Part shown: one piece after another, positions 54,413-62,403 of the stretch | Position numbering within the stretch: position 1 is the stretch's first letter | Layout: each line of letters opens with the position of its first letter | NCBI GenBank assembly: GCA_026417415.1 | Contig: JAOADG010000001.1 | Coordinates: 1-64,000, forward strand | Direction of reading: 5' to 3' | Source: a bacterium | Lineage (GTDB): Bacteria > Electryoneota > JAOADG01 | DNA length: 64,000 bases | Program-made: the position numbers and the translations under genes | Notes under the pieces: model-generated | Told to the model about the DNA's origin: nothing | What the model saw: only the letters and a program-made list of their open reading frames with translations | Databases searched by the model: none

Positions 54413-55185
54413 TACCTGAAGATGTAAACCTTTCTTTACAACAAGAAGGAATACAAAAAAGCATCCTATATGCAGGGGATAATCGTATACTGTTAAATGA
54501 TTATTCTTTGTTCCCCGATGAATCAGTTGATTTAATCGTTACGGATCCCCCTTATGCAATTGGTTATCGTTCTAACCGAAGAACTGTATTACCTAAATTC
54601 AATCATATTCAACTTGATGATAACCGTGATTGGATAGAGGATTTTTGTAAAACCTCCTATCGTGTATTAAAACCAAATTCTCATTTTTATTGTTTTTGTC
54701 GATGGGATACCTATCCCTACTTTTTTGTTGCTTTACAATCTGTCGGCTTTCATATGAAAAGAACGCTGGTGTGGGTAAAAGACAATCATGGGAGTGGTGA
54801 TTTAAGAGGGGATTATGCACCTCAAGATGAATGGATTATTTTTGCAGTAAAAGGTAGAAAAAATTTAATCGCTCCACGTATTTCCAATGTCATTGAAATT
54901 CCTAAGATATCTTCTTCAAAGTTAGTTCATCCGACTGAAAAACCAATTGATCTACTCAAAGTACTTATCTCAAAATCTACTATTCCACGTGAGTTTAGTA
55001 GTGAACCAGTTCCTCCTGCTACTATTCTTGATCCTTTCATGGGATCAGGTTCAACAGGAGTTGCTGCTATTAAATTAGGGCATCAATTTATTGGTATCGA
55101 AATAGATGAAGAATATTTTGAAACTGCTTGCTTAAGATTACCTAACGCAACTCATAAAAATTGTACCAATCTACAAATTGTCTAA
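54394..55185 (+). CDS. Orphan DNA methyltransferase, beta-class (N6-adenine or N4-cytosine)
   Basis: The 263-residue protein has the catalytic motif DPPY at 51-54 first and the SAM motif FMGSG at 215-219 last. That order defines the beta class of amino-methyltransferases (DPPY, target recognition, FxGxG). DPPY is shared by N6-adenine and some N4-cytosine enzymes, so the modified base is open. No restriction endonuclease gene is adjacent, so it looks like an orphan, possibly for regulatory methylation as for CcrM. The only in-frame start without loss of sequence is TTG at 54394; AAGGTAATTC lies upstream. Confidence 0.85.
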   Translation: MARTPLIPEDVNLSLQQEGIQKSILYAGDNRILLNDYSLFPDESVDLIVTDPPYAIGYRSNRRTVLPKFNHIQLDDNRDWIEDFCKTSYRVLKPNSHFYCFCRWDTYPYFFVALQSVGFHMKRTLVWVKDNHGSGDLRGDYAPQDEWIIFAVKGRKNLIAPRISNVIEIPKISSSKLVHPTEKPIDLLKVLISKSTIPREFSSEPVPPATILDPFMGSGSTGVAAIKLGHQFIGIEIDEEYFETACLRLPNATHKNCTNLQIV

Positions 55186-55189
55186 AGCA

Positions 55190-56587
55190 ATGTTCAACAA
55201 AGATACATGTTTTCATCTGATTGGAATTGCTGGCACTGCAATGGCAGGTGTAGCGTTGTTGTTAAAAGAGTTGGGTTATCAAGTACAAGGATCAGATAGT
55301 GATATATATCCACCTATGTCAACACTATTGGAAGAAAATGAAATTCCATGTATGATGCCCTTTTCGATTCATAATTTACCTAAGAACGATAAAGTAGTTG
55401 TAATCGTTGGGAATGCAATTTCACGCGGAAATGTTGAATTAGAGACAGCATTGAATTTACGTTTACCGATTTTTTCTATGCCAGAAATCATAAGGTTTTT
55501 GATTTTAATGCGACGTGAACCTATTGTAGTTACTGGTACACATGGAAAAACAACTACAACATCGTTAATGACCTATACCATGAAACATTGTCATCGGAAT
55601 GTTGGATATTTAATTGGAGGAATTCCTAAAGATTTTCAAAAGAACGCTTACTTAGGCCTCGATCCAATTTTTGTTATTGAAGGTGACGAATATGATACAG
55701 CTTATTTTGATAAACGTTCCAAATTTTTACATTACGTACCTAAAATTGTAATTCTATTGAACATAGAATTTGATCATTCTGATATCTTTCAAAACATAGA
55801 TGAAATTGAACGAAGTTTCTATAGATTAATTTTAACGATTCCAGAAAATGGTTTATTGATCTATTTTGAAGAAGACGAGCGTGTGAGTAAAGTTGCTCAA
55901 TTTGCAAGATGCAAGAAGATTTCATTTGGTTTAGAAAATGGTGATGTCCATTTGTTCAAAGATAATTCTACTGAAAGCAAAATAGTATTTCCTGATGGTA
56001 GAATGTATTCTTATCAATTATCTTTAACTGGAAAACACAATTTATGCAATATGTTAGCTGTGGCTACAACTGCGTTCGGGATTGGTCTTGATATGGATTT
56101 AGTGATACAATCATTTCAAACATTCCGTGGTGTTATCAGAAGAATGGATGTAATATATCAAAACGATATGATTGTGATTGATGATTTTGGACATCATCCG
56201 ACGGCTATAATGAAAACTTTAGAAGGAATAAAACAAAAATATCCAAATCGGAGAATACTTGTAGCATTTGATCCAAGAAGCAACACTTCTGTTAGAAAAT
56301 TTTTTCAAAAAGAATGGGTAAAAACTTTTGCTCTTGCTGATCGAGTTTGGATTAATCAACTTCATCGGTTGGAAAAAATACCCATTCAGGAGCGACTTGA
56401 TAGGGAACAATTGGTTCATGATTTAAAATGCATTAATGTAGAGGCCACTGCGGTAGAGAATAGTGATCAAATGCTGAATGAAATGTTAGAAACTGTTTGT
56501 AAAGACGACATCGTCGTATTTTTCAGTAATGGTAGTTTTCAAGGAATTAAAGAAAAATTCGTTCAATATTTAAAATCCAAAAATTAG
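55190..56587 (+). CDS. mpl: UDP-N-acetylmuramate:L-alanyl-gamma-D-glutamyl-meso-diaminopimelate ligase (Mpl)
   Basis: The 465-residue Mur ligase has FHLIGIAGTAMAGVALLLKELG and GSDSDIYPPMSTLLEE, the ATP loop VTGTHGKTTTT, EGDEYDTAYFDKRSKF, DDFGHHPTAI and AFDPRSNTS. EGDEYDTAYFD and the PPMSTLLEE signature separate Mpl from MurC. Mpl recycles tripeptide from wall turnover by joining it to UDP-MurNAc. I use the ATG at 55190; a TTG at 55178 is an alternative. The stop codon abuts the tRNA-Sec gene (1-nt overlap). Confidence 0.9.
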   Translation: MFNKDTCFHLIGIAGTAMAGVALLLKELGYQVQGSDSDIYPPMSTLLEENEIPCMMPFSIHNLPKNDKVVVIVGNAISRGNVELETALNLRLPIFSMPEIIRFLILMRREPIVVTGTHGKTTTTSLMTYTMKHCHRNVGYLIGGIPKDFQKNAYLGLDPIFVIEGDEYDTAYFDKRSKFLHYVPKIVILLNIEFDHSDIFQNIDEIERSFYRLILTIPENGLLIYFEEDERVSKVAQFARCKKISFGLENGDVHLFKDNSTESKIVFPDGRMYSYQLSLTGKHNLCNMLAVATTAFGIGLDMDLVIQSFQTFRGVIRRMDVIYQNDMIVIDDFGHHPTAIMKTLEGIKQKYPNRRILVAFDPRSNTSVRKFFQKEWVKTFALADRVWINQLHRLEKIPIQERLDREQLVHDLKCINVEATAVENSDQMLNEMLETVCKDDIVVFFSNGSFQGIKEKFVQYLKSKN

Positions 56588-56679
56588 GGAGCGGCTGCGT
56601 GCCTGGTGGTCGCCACGGCCTTCAAAGCCGCTTGTGAGGAGGAAACTTCTCAGCTGGGTTCGATTCCCAGACGCTCCCG
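56587..56679 (+). tRNA. selC: tRNA-Sec (anticodon TCA)
   Basis: The 93-nt gene has the special features of bacterial selenocysteine tRNA: an extended acceptor stem (GGGAGCGG with ACGCTCCC, seven paired plus one G-A mismatch) and a long D stem with TGGT loop (one bulged T). The anticodon loop is CTTCAAA, giving UCA, within a GGC/GCC stem. The variable arm is long (TGAGGAG, GAAA loop, CTTCTCA; seven pairs) and the T arm is CTGGG-TTCGATT-CCCAG. The discriminator base is G and CCA is not encoded. The outer two positions of the anticodon stem look unpaired. It inserts Sec at UGA with SelA, SelB and a SECIS element; none is seen here. Confidence 0.9.
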
Positions 56680-56692
56680 CAAAGTAAAATCA

Positions 56693-57028
56693 ATGTTTGA
56701 AAGCATAGACACAATTTTTATTCAAGTATCCAATTTTGAAAAAGCGAGATCTTTCTATGCTTATCAAGTAGGATTGCCAGAAATACATTTAGAAGACGAA
56801 TTTATTGGGTTTTCAATTGGTGATACTACTCTTGTGATTGAAGAAGTTGAAACTACGAATATGCAAAAGTCAAAAATAAGTGTCATTGTAGAAGACATTC
56901 ACTCAGTGTATCAAGAATTAATTGAAAGAGGTGTGTCAGTAAAAACAGATAGTCATTTCATTACTTCGCAAGATATTCTAACATTTTACGATCCAGATGG
57001 CAATCAATGGATTTTAGTACAAGAATAG
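56693..57028 (+). CDS. VOC (glyoxalase/bleomycin resistance) superfamily protein
   Basis: The 111-residue single VOC domain has TIFIQVSNFEKARSFYAYQVGLPE at the N-terminus, a conserved Glu in LVIEEVE, and the C-terminal FYDPDGNQWILVQE strand. VOC proteins are usually metal-dependent lyases, dioxygenases or antibiotic-binding proteins; activity cannot be assigned. The start is placed at the ATG at 56693, 13 nt after the tRNA; the longer frame runs into the tRNA gene. Confidence 0.82.
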   Translation: MFESIDTIFIQVSNFEKARSFYAYQVGLPEIHLEDEFIGFSIGDTTLVIEEVETTNMQKSKISVIVEDIHSVYQELIERGVSVKTDSHFITSQDILTFYDPDGNQWILVQE

Positions 57029-57038
57029 GGGGGTATTA

Positions 57039-57788
57039 ATGGATATAACTAAACAAATTGCGTTTATCACTGGTGGATCAAGAGGAATAGGGCGTGCTAT
57101 CGCAATTCGTCTTGCACAAGCTGGTGCAGACATTGCGATGAATTACTTAAGGAATCGAGCCGCTGCTGAAGAAACCGCTAAAATTATTGAAGACACGGGT
57201 TCACGATGTTTGCTTTTGAAAGGGAATGTAGCTGAAGTTGAAAAAATCCCAGCAATGTATGAATGCATTCAAAAGGAATATGGAAAATTGGATATTCTTA
57301 TCTCTAATGCTGCTTCAGGGGTTATCAAACCTGCATTAGAACTTACTCGAAGACATTGGTCGTGGACTTTAGATATTAATGCAGGTGCTTTTTTACCATT
57401 GGTTCAGCACGCAGTTCCTTTGATGAAAAATGGTGGAAAAATAATTGCTGTCAGTAGTTTAGGCGCTGTTCGTGCAATTCCGCAGTATGCAGCAGTTGGC
57501 TCTTCAAAAGCTGCATTAGAATCATTGGCAAGACATCTGGCAGTAGAACTTGCTCCTAAAAACATTAATGTAAACGTAATTTCTGCAGGTATCGTAGAGA
57601 CGGATGCTTTGAGTCATTTTCCACACAAAGATGAGCTATTAGAAAGTTCCAGAATAAAAACACCTGCAGGGCGATTGGTGACACCAGACGACGTAGCAGA
57701 TGTAGCATTATTTTTGTGTTCTCCAATGGCTAAAATGATCTATGGACAAACTATAGTCGTAGATGGTGGTTACAGTATCATGGCATAA
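57039..57788 (+). CDS. fabL: Enoyl-[acyl-carrier-protein] reductase FabL
   Basis: The 249-residue short-chain dehydrogenase has TGGSRGIGRAIAIRLA, LISNAASGVIKPALELTRRHW, IAVSSLGAVRAIPQYAAVGSSKAALESLARHLAVEL and the C-terminal NTPAGR-like TPAGRLVTPDDVADV and GQTIVVDGGYS. The SNAASGVxxPALEL and KAALExLxRxLAVEL blocks match Bacillus FabL. It reduces the enoyl-ACP double bond in the last step of each elongation cycle, after FabZ. Here the catalytic Tyr/Lys context reads QYAAVGSSK. It ends 12 bp before the convergent membrane operon. Confidence 0.88.
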   Translation: MDITKQIAFITGGSRGIGRAIAIRLAQAGADIAMNYLRNRAAAEETAKIIEDTGSRCLLLKGNVAEVEKIPAMYECIQKEYGKLDILISNAASGVIKPALELTRRHWSWTLDINAGAFLPLVQHAVPLMKNGGKIIAVSSLGAVRAIPQYAAVGSSKAALESLARHLAVELAPKNINVNVISAGIVETDALSHFPHKDELLESSRIKTPAGRLVTPDDVADVALFLCSPMAKMIYGQTIVVDGGYSIMA

Positions 57789-57800
57789 AATCAAAATTGA

Positions 57801-58388
57801 CTAAAACATTCCTCCTAACCATTCAAATAAAAGAAAATCAAATCTTGAAATCAACAGCGATAATCTACCCATCACTGTAGTACCATATGCTGCACCAAAG
57901 CTTAGCATTAAAAAACCTATCCCGATTTTTGAAACTTTTGATAAATGTTTATGCTCTAAAGCAAAAAAGAAATAAGTTAAAGAAGTTAAAGTTCCCAGAA
58001 TAATCAGCAAGTTGTTTATTGAAGTCGGTGATAGCATTGTACCCTGAATTTGTGCGATTAAAAAACCTTGTGTGTACTGAATCATATTTAATGCTGCACC
58101 AACGCCGATATAAATTGCGATAGGGTATCGTGCGATCCATTGATATTTTGGAATAAGACGTAGCAATAAAAGGAGGCCTAATACACCTGGTATTAGAGGT
58201 AGATAATCACCCAAAAGAACTTTATCAACTACATTCGGTTTTACAACACTGTGCCATTGTACAGCAATATAATACCCTGTAGAAATTCCAATAAAGATAT
58301 GTTCTGCAAGACGGTAAATCGGATTATCTCGATATAGAAAACTAAAAATCGCAAGTGTAAAAAATGCTGCAACCCAAGTACCGATCAT
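57801..58388 (-). CDS. Polytopic membrane protein, fourth gene of the DUF6754-linked operon
   Basis: I do not recognise this 195-residue protein. It has about six hydrophobic segments: residues 3-18, 28-45, 60-80, 85-105, 125-145 and 155-175. Charged loops are short and it has no signal peptide. AEHIFIGISTGYYIAVQWHSVV and FGAAYGTTVMGRLSLLISRFDFL are the most characteristic stretches. Its ATG overlaps the stop of the upstream gene by 4 bp (ATGA). It is last in a tight minus-strand operon of membrane proteins. Confidence 0.65.
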   Translation of the reverse strand: MIGTWVAAFFTLAIFSFLYRDNPIYRLAEHIFIGISTGYYIAVQWHSVVKPNVVDKVLLGDYLPLIPGVLGLLLLLRLIPKYQWIARYPIAIYIGVGAALNMIQYTQGFLIAQIQGTMLSPTSINNLLIILGTLTSLTYFFFALEHKHLSKVSKIGIGFLMLSFGAAYGTTVMGRLSLLISRFDFLLFEWLGGMF

Positions 58389-59245
58389 TTTTTAATTCGC
58401 ATCGCTGAAATGTTTTTAAGAATTATATTTCGAACAACGGATACATTCCCTAAAAAAATGAAAAAGATAATTACTAAATGAGCCACAGATTGTGCATCCA
58501 TTCCACGAGTGGCTTTACCTTTGGTACCAACAAGTTTTTCATATTCTGCAGCACCTTTCAATCCACCTAAAAGTCCAACCAATTGTCCTGTTTGGACAAA
58601 TGCTTCATATTGTGGAATACTTACTGCAGTAACACCTGCGGCTAACGGTACACCAAATTGTGCTAGACCTATTGTTATGTAAAAATCTACTGTTGCTCCA
58701 TGGGCTACATCCACCATAAATGATAAGTGACGATAACTTGGAAACCTTGAAAAAATTTCCATTTCTTGAGTCGAATTCCCACGAAAATCTTTAGGAAAGG
58801 ATGTTGTCCATGAACTTCCTAAAGCCATTAATAAAACATCATTTCCAGGTTTAAAGCCGAGATTGACGTAATGTTTGCCATATTCTCGTTGAAATTTTGC
58901 TGCCAATGGTTCTAATACACGTTCTGCGATTGGACCAGTTTCGGGAAAATTGGTGTAAACAATTAGTACTTTACCTGACTTCATTACATGATGACATAAT
59001 GAAATAGCCATCGGTAAACATTCTGGAATAGAGGACGGATCAAAATCAAAAGCGATTAAAACGGCTGAAGTATCTGGGAGGTTTTCTATACGATCATAAA
59101 CTGCTTTTACATGTTTTGTTACGGTAAGTGGTAAATTGAGAGGAAACAATAAAGGAAAAAGTATGGATAATGATACAAATAAATACACCCAACGGCGATC
59201 AAGTTTTCCTAATGCTTCCCAAATTGGTTTTACTTTCCTAACCAA
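58385..59245 (-). CDS. Membrane-anchored extracytoplasmic-domain protein, third gene of the DUF6754-linked operon
   Basis: The 286-residue protein has one N-terminal span (about 19-38) and one C-terminal span (about 258-275) around a soluble domain. In that domain SAVLIAFDFDPSSIPECLPMAISLCHHVMKSGKVLIVYTNF and YVNLGFKPGNDVLLMALGSSW look like a conserved alpha/beta fold. No known catalytic motif is visible. The start is TTG (no ATG nearby in frame) after a GGGA sequence, and the gene overlaps the preceding one by 16 bp. It pairs with the DUF6754-like protein, which has a similar soluble-domain layout. Confidence 0.65.
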   Translation of the reverse strand: MVRKVKPIWEALGKLDRRWVYLFVSLSILFPLLFPLNLPLTVTKHVKAVYDRIENLPDTSAVLIAFDFDPSSIPECLPMAISLCHHVMKSGKVLIVYTNFPETGPIAERVLEPLAAKFQREYGKHYVNLGFKPGNDVLLMALGSSWTTSFPKDFRGNSTQEMEIFSRFPSYRHLSFMVDVAHGATVDFYITIGLAQFGVPLAAGVTAVSIPQYEAFVQTGQLVGLLGGLKGAAEYEKLVGTKGKATRGMDAQSVAHLVIIFFIFLGNVSVVRNIILKNISAMRIKK

Positions 59246-59847
59246 GATCGCTCAATCCCTAAAAGTGTTTTAAGACCTGTTGCGATAAGACCTAATGCAG
59301 CACCAATCGTCAATGCACGCTGTGCTGCTAAAGAAGGAACGCTTAGGATCCATTGTGAAATTTCTGGAAATTTAGACCACAAAATTTCACCAATAGGCAC
59401 CTTTCCAATCATTACCAATACTGCTGCAACAAACAGCAATGTGGCGTGAAGATTGCGAACACGAAAGGCACGATAACTTGCTGATGAAACATAAAATGCA
59501 AGTAATGCAAACATTGTTGATTGCATCGGATTTTGAACATTTTTAAACAACCATTGAAAAGCACCATTCGGTCCGTAATCTACAAAAATACCTAGTGTAA
59601 CCATAAGTAATAAACAAACAACTAATACCAAGCTATAATACCATCCATCATATTTACGTTGAATGCGTTGAAGGTGTGATAAAAAAATGCTAATTCCTCC
59701 CATTAAATAACTAAAACTTAATAGAATGATTACCCAATCCATCATTCCATTTTGAAGTTTCGTAAAAAGAGGAATACGGAAAAAGAATTCAACCAAAATG
59801 ATTAAACCAGCAATTCCACAAATGATAATCGCTGTAAAACGTAGCAT
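59230..59847 (-). CDS. Six-span membrane protein, second gene of the DUF6754-linked operon
   Basis: The 205-residue protein begins at ATG with MLRFTAIIICGIAGLIILVEFF. Six hydrophobic segments follow (about 1-25, 36-58, 68-93, 107-128, 133-153 and 175-195). NPMQSTMFALLAFYVSSASYRAFRVR is its most distinctive stretch. I do not recognise a family. The start lies 1 bp after the stop of the first gene of the operon. The longer frame to 59901 lies inside that gene and is not favoured. Confidence 0.65.
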   Translation of the reverse strand: MLRFTAIIICGIAGLIILVEFFFRIPLFTKLQNGMMDWVIILLSFSYLMGGISIFLSHLQRIQRKYDGWYYSLVLVVCLLLMVTLGIFVDYGPNGAFQWLFKNVQNPMQSTMFALLAFYVSSASYRAFRVRNLHATLLFVAAVLVMIGKVPIGEILWSKFPEISQWILSVPSLAAQRALTIGAALGLIATGLKTLLGIERSWLGK

Positions 59848-59848
59848 G

Positions 59849-60793
59849 TTATTCCGTTTGAAACCAGTGGATAAAATCAGTCCAACCAAACCACGCTGCA
59901 AGAGTTCCTAAAACGATAAGAAGTCCAAACAGCGCCTTTGACCAATCTTGACCTAATATAGTACCTAATAAAATGGGTTCTCTAGATAAATAAGCACTAG
60001 CAGCGAATAGTTCTTCACCGATTAGGGTATAATCACAAGATGCAAGAAAAAAAGGAAGTTGGTGTGAATTCGCAGTACCTGCTATTTGTATAGCACCAGT
60101 AGTATTGCCTGCTTCAGAAATTACTAATGATTCTGCATAAAATTCACCTATAAAAAAATGTGCAGCAGTTTTTACACGAACCATATGCCCGGTGATTGCT
60201 GCAGCAAAAGCAAATTGGTTATCTGTGATGTATTGAACTCGATCAGGGGAGAATAAATCGGGTCGTCCAGCTGTCAAATAACTTTGACGAAGAATTTCTT
60301 GTGAAGTACTCATCAATAAAGGAAAACGTGTCATGACATCTAAATCAACTTCGTATGTCGCACATTCATATCCAACTTTAGAAAGAATAGCAATCCCTGC
60401 TAATGTTTGAATACGATCAACATCCATACTTCCGGGTACAAATAGAACTGGACGACCCATTTCTGCTGCACGTCCCACTGCTTCATCAATTGCATCAAGG
60501 CCAGCAATTTTTCTTAGTGTTAAGGAGTGATTACGTTTTGCTAAAAACAAAAACGTTAAAACAAGCGCCGAAATGATTATCAAAAAGATGAAAACATTCA
60601 GTCGCTCTGTTTTAAAAAGTGGTTGTATTTCAGGTTTTGATAAATGTACTTTGGAAGGTAAACTTTGTTGGTTATTCACTGCTATTTTTAAGGAATCAAT
60701 CTGTACCTTTGTAGAGATTGAATTTCCAAAGCTAATTTGGAATGTACAAAAAATTACTCCAATGATGAATAGGGATAGAGATAATGATTTCAT
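59849..60793 (-). CDS. DUF6754-like membrane protein, first gene of the operon
   Basis: The 314-residue protein has a signal-like N-terminus (MKSLSLSLFIIGVIFCTFQ), a span at about 66-86, a soluble domain (about 95-285) and a second span (about 290-307). The soluble domain has LDAIDEAVGRAAEMGRPVLFVPGSMDVDRIQTLAGIAIL, a QEILRQSYLTAGRPD block, GNTTGAIQIAGTA and SCDYTLIGEELFAASAYLSREP. From memory these match the DUF6754 family, whose function is unknown to me. The high conservation of Gly, Asp and Glu positions hints at a binding site. It is transcribed divergently from RNase D. Confidence 0.7.
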   Translation of the reverse strand: MKSLSLSLFIIGVIFCTFQISFGNSISTKVQIDSLKIAVNNQQSLPSKVHLSKPEIQPLFKTERLNVFIFLIIISALVLTFLFLAKRNHSLTLRKIAGLDAIDEAVGRAAEMGRPVLFVPGSMDVDRIQTLAGIAILSKVGYECATYEVDLDVMTRFPLLMSTSQEILRQSYLTAGRPDLFSPDRVQYITDNQFAFAAAITGHMVRVKTAAHFFIGEFYAESLVISEAGNTTGAIQIAGTANSHQLPFFLASCDYTLIGEELFAASAYLSREPILLGTILGQDWSKALFGLLIVLGTLAAWFGWTDFIHWFQTE

Positions 60794-60833
60794 AAATTAA
60801 TTCATAAAACTATAGATAGTATAAGTATTCTAA

Positions 60834-62027
60834 ATGGATTTATCAACTGAGAAAAAGAATAAGAGAATGATACCATACTTGTGGATCTGTAACCAACAAC
60901 AGCTGAATGAAGTGATACATTCCTATTTAATTAATGTGAATAGGATTGCAATTGACACGGAATTTATTGGTGAATCTTACTATTTACCAAAACTTTGTTT
61001 AATCCAAATTCATTCTGAATTTGCGGACACTGTTTTATTAATTGATGTACTTTCGCAAATGGATTTAGCGCCATTGTTTGAAAAAATAGTTGACCCTAAA
61101 ATTCAAAAAATCATTCACTCACCAAAACATGATTTAGCAGTTTTAGAAAATTTTACTCATACAAAAATAGTAAATGTTTTTGATACTCAACTTGCTGCAT
61201 CTTTTTTAGGGTATGGTGATCAAATATCGCTGAAAAGGTTACTCAAACTACTTCTTAACATTGAACTCTCAAAAGAACACCAATATTCAGATTGGAGAAA
61301 AAGACCTCTAACTGAAAATCAAATTCAGTACGCGATAACAGATGTTTATTATTTAATCCATATGTGTAACCAATTGACCCAGCAATTGAAAGAAAAAGGT
61401 AGATTGGAATGGTTTTATGAAGAATCAAGCAATTTACAAATAATGCGGGATCAAAAGTATGATATCAGTGCAAAAATTATTGGAAGAAAATACTTAAAAC
61501 CATATTTGCATTCGCTTTTAAAGAGTATTGCAGAAACTCGGGAGATATACTCATTAGAAAGAAACATACCACGCAGTATTTATTTATCTGATTTAAATCT
61601 AATACGATTAACTCTTTTGTATGAGAAATCGTTGGAAGCATCTCTTCATTACTTGTACGTACTCGAAATTCCAACGGATTTGAAAATAATGATTGAAGAA
61701 AGTATAAAAAATTGGATTCCAAGCTTAGAACAAGCGACTGAGAAAAACTTTGTTACCAGAAATGAACGTGTACAAACTATTTCAGAAAAAATTTATCAAT
61801 TTGCGAAAACTTTCGCAGAAACACATCAAATATCACTACCTTTGTTAGTTACTCGTTCTGAAATCAATCACTATGTCAAATGGAAAGTGCAAGGTACATT
61901 TGATCAAGAAAATTCGTTACGAATGATGAAAGGATGGCGTTACCATTGGTTTGGAAAGAGGATTGAGAATTTTATTGAGAATGAACTGAAAAAAGTAGAA
62001 TTCAAGGAGAATCAGAATGGTGAATAA
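60834..62027 (+). CDS. rnd: Ribonuclease D
   Basis: The 397-residue DEDDy exonuclease has IAIDTEFIGESYYLPKLCLIQI (motif I), HSPKHDLAVLENF (motif II) and YAITDVYYLIHM (motif III) in residues about 30-190. HRDC-like helical domains occupy the C-terminal half. It trims the 3' ends of tRNA precursors and other stable RNA. It overlaps the small lipoprotein gene by 11 bp. Confidence 0.9.
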   Translation: MDLSTEKKNKRMIPYLWICNQQQLNEVIHSYLINVNRIAIDTEFIGESYYLPKLCLIQIHSEFADTVLLIDVLSQMDLAPLFEKIVDPKIQKIIHSPKHDLAVLENFTHTKIVNVFDTQLAASFLGYGDQISLKRLLKLLLNIELSKEHQYSDWRKRPLTENQIQYAITDVYYLIHMCNQLTQQLKEKGRLEWFYEESSNLQIMRDQKYDISAKIIGRKYLKPYLHSLLKSIAETREIYSLERNIPRSIYLSDLNLIRLTLLYEKSLEASLHYLYVLEIPTDLKIMIEESIKNWIPSLEQATEKNFVTRNERVQTISEKIYQFAKTFAETHQISLPLLVTRSEINHYVKWKVQGTFDQENSLRMMKGWRYHWFGKRIENFIENELKKVEFKENQNGE

Positions 62028-62403
62028 AAATTTTCTTTTTCTCTTTTTGGCATTCCTTATAGGAGTATCGTTTTATAGTTGTAAAACAAGTAAAAAAGAA
62101 ACTCAATTGTTAAAAAAAGATTGCCAAGAAATCATACAACAAGCACAAGAATGGTATGGTGGATTAGACACGCAAATAGCAATGCAGTATGGCTATTCAA
62201 AATTAACCTTTAGGGAACTCGGAAAATTACCGGAAACATTATCCAATAACGATTTGACGTGGACGAATCAAAACGGTTCATATACGATATCCGACAGAAC
62301 CTCTGATTCGTTTACATTAACTGCTGTAGGAATGGAAGAAGAAAAAGTACAATATTTCGTAGTAAAAAACGATCCTGTAAAAGAGCCCAAGATTTTTCGT
62401 TAA
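62017..62403 (+). CDS. Small lipoprotein of unknown function
   Basis: The 128-residue protein has a lipoprotein signal (MVNKNFLFLFLAFLIGVSFYSC) with lipobox SFYSC. The mature domain is soluble with WYGGLDTQIAMQYGYSKLTFRELGKLPETL and no known motif. AAGGAG is 8 nt before the ATG. The stop overlaps the convergent stop of kbl by 2 bp. Confidence 0.65.
   Translation: MVNKNFLFLFLAFLIGVSFYSCKTSKKETQLLKKDCQEIIQQAQEWYGGLDTQIAMQYGYSKLTFRELGKLPETLSNNDLTWTNQNGSYTISDRTSDSFTLTAVGMEEEKVQYFVVKNDPVKEPKIFR

Noticed and set aside
55190-56587. Assignment as MurC
   Set aside because: The EGDEYDTAYFD and PPMSTLLEE motifs fit Mpl; MurC differs in these blocks.
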